NCBI GenBank assembly: GCA_002408385.1
Contig: DHSB01000156.1
Location: 107,935 to 129,959, forward strand
Direction: 5' to 3'
Length of the DNA stretch: 22,025 nt
From: Myxococcales bacterium UBA5297
GTDB taxonomy: Bacteria; Myxococcota; Myxococcia; Myxococcales; UBA5297
Shown: one piece after another, positions 7,984-14,976 of the stretch
How positions within the stretch are numbered: the stretch's first letter is position 1
How the letters are laid out: every line of letters starts with the position of its first letter
Notes under the pieces: generated by a model
Database searches by the model: none
What the model saw: the letters and a program-made list of their open reading frames with translations, nothing else
What the model was told of the DNA's origin: nothing
Translations under genes and position numbers: made by a program

Positions 7984-8003
7984 CGCCAGCCTTCGTGCTG
8001 GCG
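7984..8003 (+). terminator. stem-loop 65 bp downstream of uvrD
   Basis: CGCCAGC (7984-7990), loop CTTCGT and GCTGGCG (7997-8003) form a perfect 7-bp stem. No T-tract follows, so it is a candidate rather than a confirmed terminator. Confidence 0.4.
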
Positions 8004-8171
8004 GCCCGTGGTCTCGGGGTACCGGATACAAAGGGCCCTCGACTTCGGCCTCGCAAGCTCGGCCTACGCTCGGGCTGACCGGGGGGGCGGGAAAGCGCCC
8101 GGGCGTGCGGCCGAAAAGGCTCCCTCGCCCGCCCGGCCTTCGCGAGTGACCTTCCCGGCCTCGTCCTGTCC

Positions 8172-8183
8172 TAAACTGCCGCC
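8172..8183 (+). promoter_or_regulatory. -10 element for the glycosyltransferase gene
   Basis: TAAACT at 8172-8177 followed by GCCGCC matches the motif seen before other genes in this window. The predicted leader before ATG 8238 is about 54 nt. No clear -35 box is seen. Confidence 0.45.
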
Positions 8184-8237
8184 TCCCGCGAGAGCCTCCG
8201 ACCAAAGCGAGGTGGCGGGACGGACCGGACCTGACGA

Positions 8238-10142
8238 ATGAGCGAGCCGACAGCACACTCGAACCGAGGCCCGGCGATCGTCCTGACCCTCGCGGTGCTG
8301 CTCTTCGTAGGGTTCAGCCTCCCGCACCTCTTCGACCCGCCTATCGGCACGCATAGCTGGCGCCAGGCGATAGCCACCTCGATGGCGCGCCTCTATTCGG
8401 AAGGTCAGCCCTTCCACCTCCCGCGCGCCGAGACCTGCGGGGCCGAGCCCGATGTCTTCATGGGCTCGGAGTTCCCGCTCTATGCGTGGCTGCTCGGCAG
8501 GTTCGGCTCGGGAGCGGGCATCCACCTCGCCGGCCGCCTGATGGGCCTGCTGTCGGTCGTGGCCTGGGTCTTCTCGCTGTTCGCGATCGCGAGGTATCTC
8601 CTGCGCCGCTTTCCCGAGCCGGCGCGCTCGGCGGGTGCGGCCGCGGCCGGAGGCTTCGTCGTCGTCTCGCCGCTGTTTCGCTTCTACGGGATCAGCTTCA
8701 TGCCGGACCTGGAGGCGCACGCCCTGGCGCTGCTGGGCATCGCGGTCTGGCTCGGTCCGGTCCGAGAGCGCGAGGCGGCGCCCGCGGCCCTGTCAGCCGC
8801 TCGCTTCTTCGCCGGCGCGGCGCTCATCTCGCTCGGCTGCATGACCAAGCTCATCGCCTTGCCCCACCTCGCGCTCGCCGGGCTCGTGCTGCTCGACCGG
8901 GCGCGCTCGCGCGAGGGGCTCGCCGGGTTCAAGTCGCCGCGGCCCTGGCTCTTCGGCGCGCTGCTGCTCGTCGTCGTCGCGCTGCCGATCTGGCTCTGGT
9001 ACGTGCGGTGGGTCCCGGCGCTCAAAGCCGGCGGCTGCGACGTCGTCTGGTTGCCCAAGGAGATGGACGACAACTGGCTGACGGCGACGCTCAAGAACGC
9101 CGAGTGGCGCTCGCGCCTGTGGGAGTGGGGCGCGCAGGGAACGCTCGGCCCGCTCTGGATCGCCTGTCTGGCCGGCTTGCCGCTCGCCGCGATGGCCGGC
9201 TGGCGCGGGCTGGTCTTCGCGCTCTGGCTCGCCGGCGCAGCGGCCTCGTTCGTGCGGCTCGGCTGGCACTCGAAGCAGCACGACTACGACCTGCTCCTGC
9301 TGCTGCCGATGATGGCGGTGGGGTTCGGCCTCGCGTACGGCGGCGCGGTTCGCGTCGGGGCGAAGGCGTTCTCGCGACTGGCCGGCCGTGTGCCGATCCG
9401 GGTAGCGCGGGCGGTTCCTTTCGCGCTGCTCGCGGCCGTCCTGCTCGTCTTCGGAGCGCTGGCGCACGGCAAGTCGCGCCGGCACTTCGAGGCCGTGCTC
9501 GGCGAGGTCGAGCTCGAAGCGGCGCTCGACAAGGTGCTGCCCGAGGACGAGCCCATCCACTACTTCGGCAACCGGCACGACCCGAGGACGGCCTACTTCG
9601 CGCACCGCAAGGCCCGCGCGACCGAGCCTTGGCTCTACTGCCAGAAGAAGCAGGTCCGCTACGACTGCGTCCTCGCCCCCGAGACCAAGGGAAGGCTCGC
9701 GCCCTGCAACGAGCGGCCCCCCGCGGTGGTCTGGCCTGAGCGCTCGCTCGTCTGCGGGATCATGCGGCCGGAGGAGCCCGTCGCTTCGCAGCGCGTGGTC
9801 GATAGGATCCTCGAGAGCGTCGAGCACCGCGTCGACAGGCCATTGCCGGGTGCGGGGAGGGTGCTCGGGCTCGACGTCTCCGGCTGCGGGCGAAGTCGCG
9901 ACTTCGTCTGCGCGGGCGACCTGCCGAAGCGCGCCTTCTTCGACGTCTACGTGCTCGCCGACGGTCCGGCTTCCGGCATCGACCTGCGGGTCGACGGCGC
10001 GCCGCTCGACTACGGGCCGAAGGCCGAGCGCTGGATCGCCGGATCGATCATCGTCATTAGGGCCGAGGCGCCGCCGTCCTGGTCGAAGGTGGAGCTGCGC
10101 TCGCCGCAGGCGACGCTCGAGCTGGCGGGCGCCGGGCGCTGA
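8238..10142 (+). CDS. GT39/ArnT-like integral membrane glycosyltransferase
   Basis: This 634-residue protein looks like a GT-C fold glycosyltransferase, a class that moves sugars from polyprenyl-phosphate donors to lipid or protein acceptors on the periplasmic face. After the first TM segment (about 12-31) comes D33 and HSWRQ (39-43), typical of the first periplasmic loop of PMT_2/ArnT-like enzymes. Around ten hydrophobic segments follow up to about residue 410. An acidic pair in FMPDLEAHALALLG also fits the family. The last 220 residues are soluble and contain several cysteines (LYCQKK, YDCVL, APCNER, LVCG, SGCGRS, FVCAGD), so the periplasmic domain may be disulfide-bonded. The ribosome binding site before ATG 8238 is weak. 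Donor and acceptor cannot be inferred, and no other polysaccharide genes are nearby. Confidence 0.78.
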   Translation: MSEPTAHSNRGPAIVLTLAVLLFVGFSLPHLFDPPIGTHSWRQAIATSMARLYSEGQPFHLPRAETCGAEPDVFMGSEFPLYAWLLGRFGSGAGIHLAGRLMGLLSVVAWVFSLFAIARYLLRRFPEPARSAGAAAAGGFVVVSPLFRFYGISFMPDLEAHALALLGIAVWLGPVREREAAPAALSAARFFAGAALISLGCMTKLIALPHLALAGLVLLDRARSREGLAGFKSPRPWLFGALLLVVVALPIWLWYVRWVPALKAGGCDVVWLPKEMDDNWLTATLKNAEWRSRLWEWGAQGTLGPLWIACLAGLPLAAMAGWRGLVFALWLAGAAASFVRLGWHSKQHDYDLLLLLPMMAVGFGLAYGGAVRVGAKAFSRLAGRVPIRVARAVPFALLAAVLLVFGALAHGKSRRHFEAVLGEVELEAALDKVLPEDEPIHYFGNRHDPRTAYFAHRKARATEPWLYCQKKQVRYDCVLAPETKGRLAPCNERPPAVVWPERSLVCGIMRPEEPVASQRVVDRILESVEHRVDRPLPGAGRVLGLDVSGCGRSRDFVCAGDLPKRAFFDVYVLADGPASGIDLRVDGAPLDYGPKAERWIAGSIIVIRAEAPPSWSKVELRSPQATLELAGAGR

Positions 10143-10188
10143 AGGCCGGTCGGAAAATCGCTCTTCGACTTCGGCCCGCCCCCGCTCA

Positions 10189-10214
10189 CCTCGAGCCCCT
10201 CGACAGGCTCGGGG
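10189..10214. repeat. REP-like palindrome (CGAGCC...GGCTCG)
   Basis: CGAGCC (10192-10197) pairs with GGCTCG (10206-10211), extendable by a T-G and two C-G pairs, around CCTCGACA. The sequence resembles the hairpin at 17197-17222 and lies about 50 bp after the glycosyltransferase stop codon, so it may also attenuate transcription. Confidence 0.5.
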
Positions 10215-10336
10215 CAGACGAAGTCGAGAGGCCCGACTTCGGCCTCGCAAGCTCGGCCTCCTCAACTACTGACCTCGAGATTCGTCGCGCGGCAGCACGT
10301 TTTTCGGAGGGCGGGCCTTCGTATCGATTCCTCGCC

Positions 10337-10391
10337 GGGCGCATTGCCATGCGCCCCTACCGACCTGCGACCGATCGCTTGGGTTCCGGGC
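10337..10391. repeat. REP-like hairpin plus conserved tail, copy 2
   Basis: GGGCGCAT (10337-10344), loop TGCC and ATGCGCCC (10349-10356) form the same 8-bp hairpin as at 4294. The 27-bp tail at 10365-10391 is identical to 4315-4341. Here the hairpin and tail are separated by 8 bp instead of 1 bp. Confidence 0.8.
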
Positions 10392-10521
10392 GAAGCCCGG
10401 GCTGCGCCTGGTCGAAGGGGCTCGGGCTGACCGGCGGGGGCGGGCCGAGTCGGGGAGATTTCTCGATACCTCCTGAGGCGCGCCGGGCTGGAAAGCCGGG
10501 CGCGTCGGCACACGGCGAAGG

Positions 10522-10534
10522 TAGGATGGCCGCC
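10522..10534 (+). promoter_or_regulatory. -10 element for the transglutaminase gene
   Basis: TAGGAT at 10522-10527 followed by GGCCGCC matches the local promoter motif. The predicted leader before ATG 10632 is about 98 nt. No good -35 box is visible. Confidence 0.4.
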
Positions 10535-10631
10535 TTTGCAGCGGGTAATCCGGCCGGAGCAGTGAAGAAGGATGCCGCGGCCTCTGTTTCCTCGTCCGCA
10601 CGAACTACCGCCGCCAGCAGAAGGAGTACTC

Positions 10632-12191
10632 ATGAAGCGCGCCATCAGCCTGTTGCTCGCCGTCTTCGCCCTGGGGAGCTGTGCCTCGGCCAGCGCCAAG
10701 CCACAGGCAGAGAAGGCGCCCAAGGCCGTCGAGTCGAAGGCGACGGCGGTGCCGCGCATCATGCAGCTCGAGCGGCCCAAGGGTGGCGAGTGGTTCGGCC
10801 TCTACGTGCTTGGCAAGAAGGCGGGCTATGCCTTCTTCGACATCCGCGAGGGCGAGTACGAGGGCCAGAAGGCGGTCGTCGAGGAGAGCCGGGTGACGCT
10901 CAAGGCCTCAGTCGCCGGGGTCGAGACCGAGCGCGCGGTCGGCGAGCAGCGGTTCTACGAATACAAGGACGGCGGGCGCCTGCTCGCCTTCCGCGAGGAG
11001 CGCCGCGGCGACGGTGGCGAGGAGACGCTCATCGGGCGCTGCACCCCCGAGGGCATCTCGCTGCTGCGCCAGCGACCGGGCCTGCCGGACGAGACGCGCA
11101 GCCTGCCGCCGACCGGGGAGGTGGTCGAGCACTCGGACGCGCCGCGTCTGGTCGCGCAGACGCGCGAGAAGATCGCCGGCCTCACCATCGACCTGGAGCA
11201 GACGCTCGAGGACAAGACGATGGTGACCGAGTTCGACTCCGAGGGGACGATGGTCGTCGCCGGCCTCGCCGTCCCGGTGCTGCGCACGCGCACGAGCGAG
11301 GAGCGCAGCAATCTTGCGGTGACGACCATCCTGTCGAAGAAGGACGGAAGGGTCCTCGAGCTCAGGTTCGGCGAGGTGATGGTGGGCAAGGCCGAGGACG
11401 AGAACCTCGCCAAGCAGCTCGACAAGGTCGACCTCTTCAACCTGACGCGGGTCGTGCTCGACAAGCCGATCCCCGATTCGGTGCGCTTTGGTCCGGCCGA
11501 GGTCACCTTCGCCGTCAGCGGCCTGGCCAAGGAGATGCGACGCGAGGACTACCGCCAGAAGTTCTCGCAGACGGCCGACGGCGCGGTGACCCTGACCGTC
11601 TCCTCCAAGGCGCCTGCCGCGTCGGCGAAGCTGCCCGTGAAGGCGGGAGACGACGAAGAGGTGCGCGAAGCGCTCGAGTCGACGCTCGCCGTCGAGTCCG
11701 AGGCTCCGGCCATCGTCAAGCTCTCGAAGAAGATCGTCGGCGACGAAAAGGATGCCTGGGCGGCGGCCAAGCGGCTCAACCAGTTTGTCCACAACTACTT
11801 GGCCAAGAGCTACGGCACCTCGAGCGACCGTGCGACCGACGTGCTCGCGGCGAAGAAGGGCGACTGCACCGAGCATGCGCTGCTCTTCACCGCGCTCGCG
11901 CGCGCCGCCGGCATCCCGACCCGCCGGGTCGACGGCCTCGTCTATATGGATGCGGGCGATGGCGTGCCGGCGCTCTACTGGCACGAGTGGGCAGAGGTCT
12001 GGGTCGGCGAGTGGGCGGCCATCGATCCGACCTTCAACCAGCCGGTCGCCGACCCGACGCACATCGCCTTCGGGACCGAGGGCCAGAGCGACACCGCCGG
12101 CCTCATCGGCCAGCTCCAGATCAAGGTCCTCGGGTTCAAGGCGATCGAGGGAGTGGGCGCCAAGGCGGCGAAGGGATCGTCCGGGTTGTGA
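10632..12191 (+). CDS. lipoprotein with C-terminal transglutaminase-like domain
   Basis: This 519-residue protein has a lipoprotein-type signal sequence (MKRAISLLLAVFALGSC, lipidated Cys at 17), so it is predicted to be anchored in the cell envelope. It would be matured by LspA, encoded in this window. Residues 50-300 are beta-rich and of unknown function. The C-terminal domain carries the transglutaminase/protease catalytic triad: C412 in GDCTEHA, H451 in WHEWAEVW and D465 in AIDPTFNQP. Such bacterial proteins are papain-like and may crosslink or cleave proteins or amides; the substrate is unknown. ATG 10632 is chosen because AGAAGGAG lies 5 nt upstream. The stop codon TGA is the first triplet of a heptamer repeat. 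The next gene is convergent. Confidence 0.9.
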   Translation: MKRAISLLLAVFALGSCASASAKPQAEKAPKAVESKATAVPRIMQLERPKGGEWFGLYVLGKKAGYAFFDIREGEYEGQKAVVEESRVTLKASVAGVETERAVGEQRFYEYKDGGRLLAFREERRGDGGEETLIGRCTPEGISLLRQRPGLPDETRSLPPTGEVVEHSDAPRLVAQTREKIAGLTIDLEQTLEDKTMVTEFDSEGTMVVAGLAVPVLRTRTSEERSNLAVTTILSKKDGRVLELRFGEVMVGKAEDENLAKQLDKVDLFNLTRVVLDKPIPDSVRFGPAEVTFAVSGLAKEMRREDYRQKFSQTADGAVTLTVSSKAPAASAKLPVKAGDDEEVREALESTLAVESEAPAIVKLSKKIVGDEKDAWAAAKRLNQFVHNYLAKSYGTSSDRATDVLAAKKGDCTEHALLFTALARAAGIPTRRVDGLVYMDAGDGVPALYWHEWAEVWVGEWAAIDPTFNQPVADPTHIAFGTEGQSDTAGLIGQLQIKVLGFKAIEGVGAKAAKGSSGL

Positions 12192-12272
12192 GTTGCGAGT
12201 TCACAGTCATGAGTGACGGTCCCGGCGCAACGCCTGGCTCCTTGCTCTGTACTCCCAACTCGCCTCCCGTCA
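12189..12272. repeat. heptamer repeats facing each other between convergent stop codons
   Basis: On the plus strand TGAGTTG, CGAGTTC, ACAGTCA, TGAGTGA run in 7-bp steps from 12189, where the first TGA is the stop codon of the transglutaminase gene. On the minus strand a related heptad-like run (around GCGAGTT, GGGAGTA) starts at the stop codon of the phosphatase gene (12272-12270). Together they fill most of the 78-bp gap. Confidence 0.6.
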
Positions 12273-13109
12273 TGTCACTTGCGCGGGCTCGGTCGCGGCA
12301 AGCTCGGAGCGAACGGCGCGAGCAATTTCAACGATCACTTGGTGAAGGTGCCCGTTGGTGGCGATGACGTTGCCCGCCGTCAGGTCCACCTGGCCGCCGT
12401 CGAGATCGGTGACCGTGCCGCCGGCTTCTCGGACGAGCAGCGTGCCGGCGGCGATGTCCCAAGGCTTGAGCCGCACCTCGAAGAAGCCGTCGTAGCGGCC
12501 CGCGGCGACATAGCACATGTCGAGAGCGGCGCTGCCGATGCGACGGATGCCGCGGGAACGACGCACGAAGGCGTCGAAGAGCCTCAGCGGCAAGTCGGGC
12601 TTGTCCCAGACGCTGTACGGAAAGCCCGTCCCGAGCAACGCGCAGGCGAGCCGGCTCTCCTTCGTGACCCGCAGCGTCTCGCCGTTGAGCCGGGCTCCGG
12701 CGCCGCGCCCGGCCTCGAACAATTCGTCGCGGAGCGGATCGTAGACCGCCGCGGCGGCGAGCCCTTCTGCGTCCTCGACGGCTATCGACACCGCGAAGTG
12801 CGGCACCCGGTGCGCGTAGTTGGTCGTGCCGTCGAGCGGATCGACGATCCACCTGTATTCGGCGCTGCCTTCGACGTTGCTGCCCTCCTCGGCAAGGATG
12901 GCGTGCAGCGGGAAGCGCCTCTCCAGATACGCGACGATCTCAGCCTCCGATGCGCGGTCTGCGTCGGTGACGAGGTCGATGCCGCCCTTGAGCTCGACCG
13001 AGCGCGGCCCCTTGAACCGATCGCGCAGGACAGCCCCGCCGATGCGGGCGACTTCGACGGCGGCGTCGAGCAGGGTGGCGACTTCGATCGCTTCGTGTGG
13101 GTCCGTCAT
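12270..13109 (-). CDS. suhB: inositol monophosphatase family protein
   Basis: This 279-residue protein belongs to the Mg2+-dependent, Li+-sensitive phosphatase family that hydrolyses inositol-1-phosphate and related sugar phosphates; SuhB members also act in transcription antitermination. Metal ligands are in place: E74/E75 in LAEEGS, D90 and D93 in DPLDGT, and D218 in KPWDIAAG. Length is typical. ATG 13109 has GAGG 6 nt upstream (GAGGTCAGCC). The frame is open far upstream into the neighbouring gene, but that extension has no homology-like pattern. It follows the LarA-like gene by 68 nt on the same strand and may be co-transcribed. The true substrate cannot be assigned from sequence. Confidence 0.93.
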   Translation of the reverse strand: MTDPHEAIEVATLLDAAVEVARIGGAVLRDRFKGPRSVELKGGIDLVTDADRASEAEIVAYLERRFPLHAILAEEGSNVEGSAEYRWIVDPLDGTTNYAHRVPHFAVSIAVEDAEGLAAAAVYDPLRDELFEAGRGAGARLNGETLRVTKESRLACALLGTGFPYSVWDKPDLPLRLFDAFVRRSRGIRRIGSAALDMCYVAAGRYDGFFEVRLKPWDIAAGTLLVREAGGTVTDLDGGQVDLTAGNVIATNGHLHQVIVEIARAVRSELAATEPAQVT

Positions 13110-13177
13110 GGCTGACCTCGCGCAAATCGGTGGCTGCCCGTCGGTGGGGCAGCCAGCCGCTCGTGTCGAGCGCCTCT

Positions 13178-14710
13178 CTACCTCAGATTGAGCCCGAAGG
13201 CGGGCGGCATCGCGGGGACCGCGACGGAGGGCCTTGGCTTTCCGACGGCCTCGCGCGCGGCCTGCAACGCCTCTTCGACGGTGGCGACCGGGACGAAGCC
13301 GAGCCGCTCCGCCGGGCGCTTCTCGGAGCCGACGGCGAAGACCTTGTTGCAGCGCGCGAGGGTGCTCCAGCCCAGGTACCAGGAGAAGAACGGGTGGAGG
13401 CCATGGTAGGCGTTGCGGCGGCGATAGGCGCTGACGAACTCGGGGCGGCCGGCATAGAGCGACTCGAAGCGCTCGGCCATCTCCGAAGGCTCGCGGGTCG
13501 CCGCGAGCACCTCGTTGTAGAAGCGCTGGTAGGGCAGGTGCCGGGGCTTGTCGAACCGCTCGACCAGCGGCGCGAGGAGGACGACGGCGCCGTTCTTCTT
13601 GAAGAGCGGCCCGCCCTTGTGCCACGCGAGGTGGTAGCCGAACGCCGACGAGGCGGCGAGCACCGGGTTGCCCAGTGAGCGCGTCGCGTGCGGGGTCACC
13701 GAAGCGAGCCCGAGCACGACGATGTCGGCCTGCCTCTCGACCGGCGCGTAGCAGCGCGCGTCGAGCGTCTCGAGGATTCGGGCGTGGACCTTCTCGACTT
13801 GCCCCGCGAAGACGGCGACGGGCTGGTATTCGGCCCGGAAGAGTCGGGAGGCGCGGGCGCGCAGAGGCTCGGGGATGCGGGACCAGGCCTGCAGTGGCCG
13901 GGGCAGCGCGCCTTCGGCTTTGGCCAGGCGCGCGATGGGCGAGGCCCACAGCCGCGTGTCGAGGGCGATCTCGAGATGGAAGATCTCGAGCTTCTTTTCG
14001 AGCAGCTTGCCTATCCGCCGCGTCGCCTTGTGCAGGCCGGAGCGCGGGTCGAGGGCGTTGGGGCCTGCGCAGAGGTTCTTCGCGCTCCAGACCACGCGCG
14101 CGGTGCGCGCCGAGGCGAGGCCGGAGACGAGCGGCCCGTAGCCGCCGTTGAGCGGGGTCTGCACCAGGGCGACGGAGATGACCAGGTCGGCGGCGGTGAG
14201 CGCGGCGTTCAGCTCGACCGGCTCGCCTTCGGAGGTCGAGCCGAAGTCGGCGAAGCCGTCGAGCGCCTCGGCGTCGTGGCAGGAGAGGGCGTGGACTTGC
14301 GCGGCTTTCTCGCCGAGGACCGTGGCGATCTCCGCCGGTCGGTAGATTCGGCCGACGCCGCTGGCGCACAGCAACCGAATCCGCTCGGCGGCGAGGCCGC
14401 GGTCGCGCAGGGTCTGGAGAATCTCCGCAATCGCCGGCCCCCGCGGGTCCTCGCGGAGCGGAGGCACCGGAAAGTCCGGGCTGTCGAAGACGATCAGGAC
14501 CCTGTCCCGCTCGCTCACTCGCTCGGCCAGCGGCTTGCTGCCGAGGGGCTCGGCAAGAGCGCGCCTCAGCGCCGCGCGGACCGAGCGAAGGCCGGGTTGA
14601 GGCTGCGGTGGGTGGATCAGCGTGACGCCGTCGGGCAACTCGGGCGTGACGAACTCGGTTCCGGCGAGAAGAATAGGGCGTGGCACACGCGGATCATGCG
14701 GGACAGGCAT
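13178..14710 (-). CDS. LarA/DUF2088-like protein lacking key active-site residues
   Basis: This 510-residue protein resembles the lactate racemase LarA family (DUF2088), whose members use a nickel-pincer cofactor to racemise 2-hydroxyacids. The N-terminal half follows the family pattern: VLIVFDSPDFPVPP (usually DxTRPxP), then RIYRPAE (usually HRPxxE), SCHDAE, FGSTSEGEPVELN and AADLVISVALVQTPLNGGYG. The CHDA histidine (H145) is kept. However, the HRP histidine is Y123, and the usual histidine in the PHxFAGFSGG-type segment appears as L187. The C-terminal half is not recognised. ATG 14710 is used, but it has no clear ribosome binding site and GTG at codon 9 is possible. A longer reading to 14788 would include heptamer repeats and is unlikely. 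It may be co-transcribed with the phosphatase. Confidence 0.62.
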   Translation of the reverse strand: MPVPHDPRVPRPILLAGTEFVTPELPDGVTLIHPPQPQPGLRSVRAALRRALAEPLGSKPLAERVSERDRVLIVFDSPDFPVPPLREDPRGPAIAEILQTLRDRGLAAERIRLLCASGVGRIYRPAEIATVLGEKAAQVHALSCHDAEALDGFADFGSTSEGEPVELNAALTAADLVISVALVQTPLNGGYGPLVSGLASARTARVVWSAKNLCAGPNALDPRSGLHKATRRIGKLLEKKLEIFHLEIALDTRLWASPIARLAKAEGALPRPLQAWSRIPEPLRARASRLFRAEYQPVAVFAGQVEKVHARILETLDARCYAPVERQADIVVLGLASVTPHATRSLGNPVLAASSAFGYHLAWHKGGPLFKKNGAVVLLAPLVERFDKPRHLPYQRFYNEVLAATREPSEMAERFESLYAGRPEFVSAYRRRNAYHGLHPFFSWYLGWSTLARCNKVFAVGSEKRPAERLGFVPVATVEEALQAAREAVGKPRPSVAVPAMPPAFGLNLR

Positions 14711-14733
14711 CCGGCGGGCAAGAACTTGAACGG

Positions 14734-14761
14734 CGACGGTCGAGAGTCGAGAGTCGAGAGG
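14734..14761. repeat. short heptamer repeat (CGAGAGT) in divergent spacer
   Basis: CGAGAGT at 14741-14747 and 14748-14754, then CGAGAGG at 14755-14761, are preceded by a related CGACGGT. It belongs to the same style of 7-bp repeat as at 12189 and 20904, but lies upstream of both flanking genes. Confidence 0.7.
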
Positions 14762-14891
14762 TGCGATGCGACGCACTGGTCCAACCAAGCTTTGCTTCAG
14801 ACCGACGAGGCGGGTGCTGCTCGGCCCGCGCGAAGCTCGAGGGCCTCTCGACTCGGCTCCCTACGCTGGCGCAGACCGGCGGTGAGAACAC

Positions 14892-14906
14892 TCGGCGCAG
14901 CGCCGA
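14892..14906. promoter_or_regulatory. 15-bp palindrome in divergent promoter region
   Basis: TCGGCGC-A-GCGCCGA is a perfect palindrome centred at 14899, about 78 bp upstream of the outer-membrane protein start and within the divergent spacer. It has the form of a dimeric repressor site. A run of eight Gs follows at 14931-14938. Confidence 0.35.
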
Positions 14907-14976
14907 TGGCTTTCGTGCTTTAAGAGCGTCGGGGGGGGTCGAACCGAAGGTGCTATCTAATCGAGGAGAGAGCGAG

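Larger units (their letters stand above)
7920..8237. other. spacer after uvrD: hairpin, repeat element and promoter
   Basis: This 318-bp spacer contains a hairpin (7984-8003), a copy of the degenerate CGACTTCGGCCT element (about 8034-8090) and a -10 box for the next gene (8172-8177). No gene is supported. Confidence 0.65.
10143..10631. other. 489-bp spacer with REP-like elements and promoter
   Basis: It contains fragments of the CGACTTCGGCCT element (about 10163 and 10228-10262), a CGAGCC/GGCTCG hairpin (10192-10211), the second hairpin-plus-tail copy (10337-10391), and a -10 element at 10522. No gene is supported. Confidence 0.7.

Noticed and set aside
13110..14369. Long upstream extension of the inositol monophosphatase frame
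   Set aside because: The extension is Arg-rich and antiparallel to nothing meaningful; the LarA-like gene occupies another frame of the same strand, and ATG 13109 has a good ribosome binding site.
14711..14788. N-terminal extension of the LarA-like protein
   Set aside because: It translates the CGAGAGT heptamers (DSRLST), a spacer repeat, and has no ribosome binding site.
14931..14938. Run of eight Gs as a phase-variation tract
   Set aside because: It is outside the gene and not between promoter boxes that I can identify; G-runs are expected at this base composition.
14925..14950. Possible tRNA T-arm (GGTCGAACC)
   Set aside because: No cloverleaf, acceptor stem or CCA-type end can be built around it.
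14954..14961. TATCTAAT as a -10 box for the exported protein gene
   Set aside because: A start 6-7 bp downstream would remove the GAGGAG ribosome binding site at 14963-14968.
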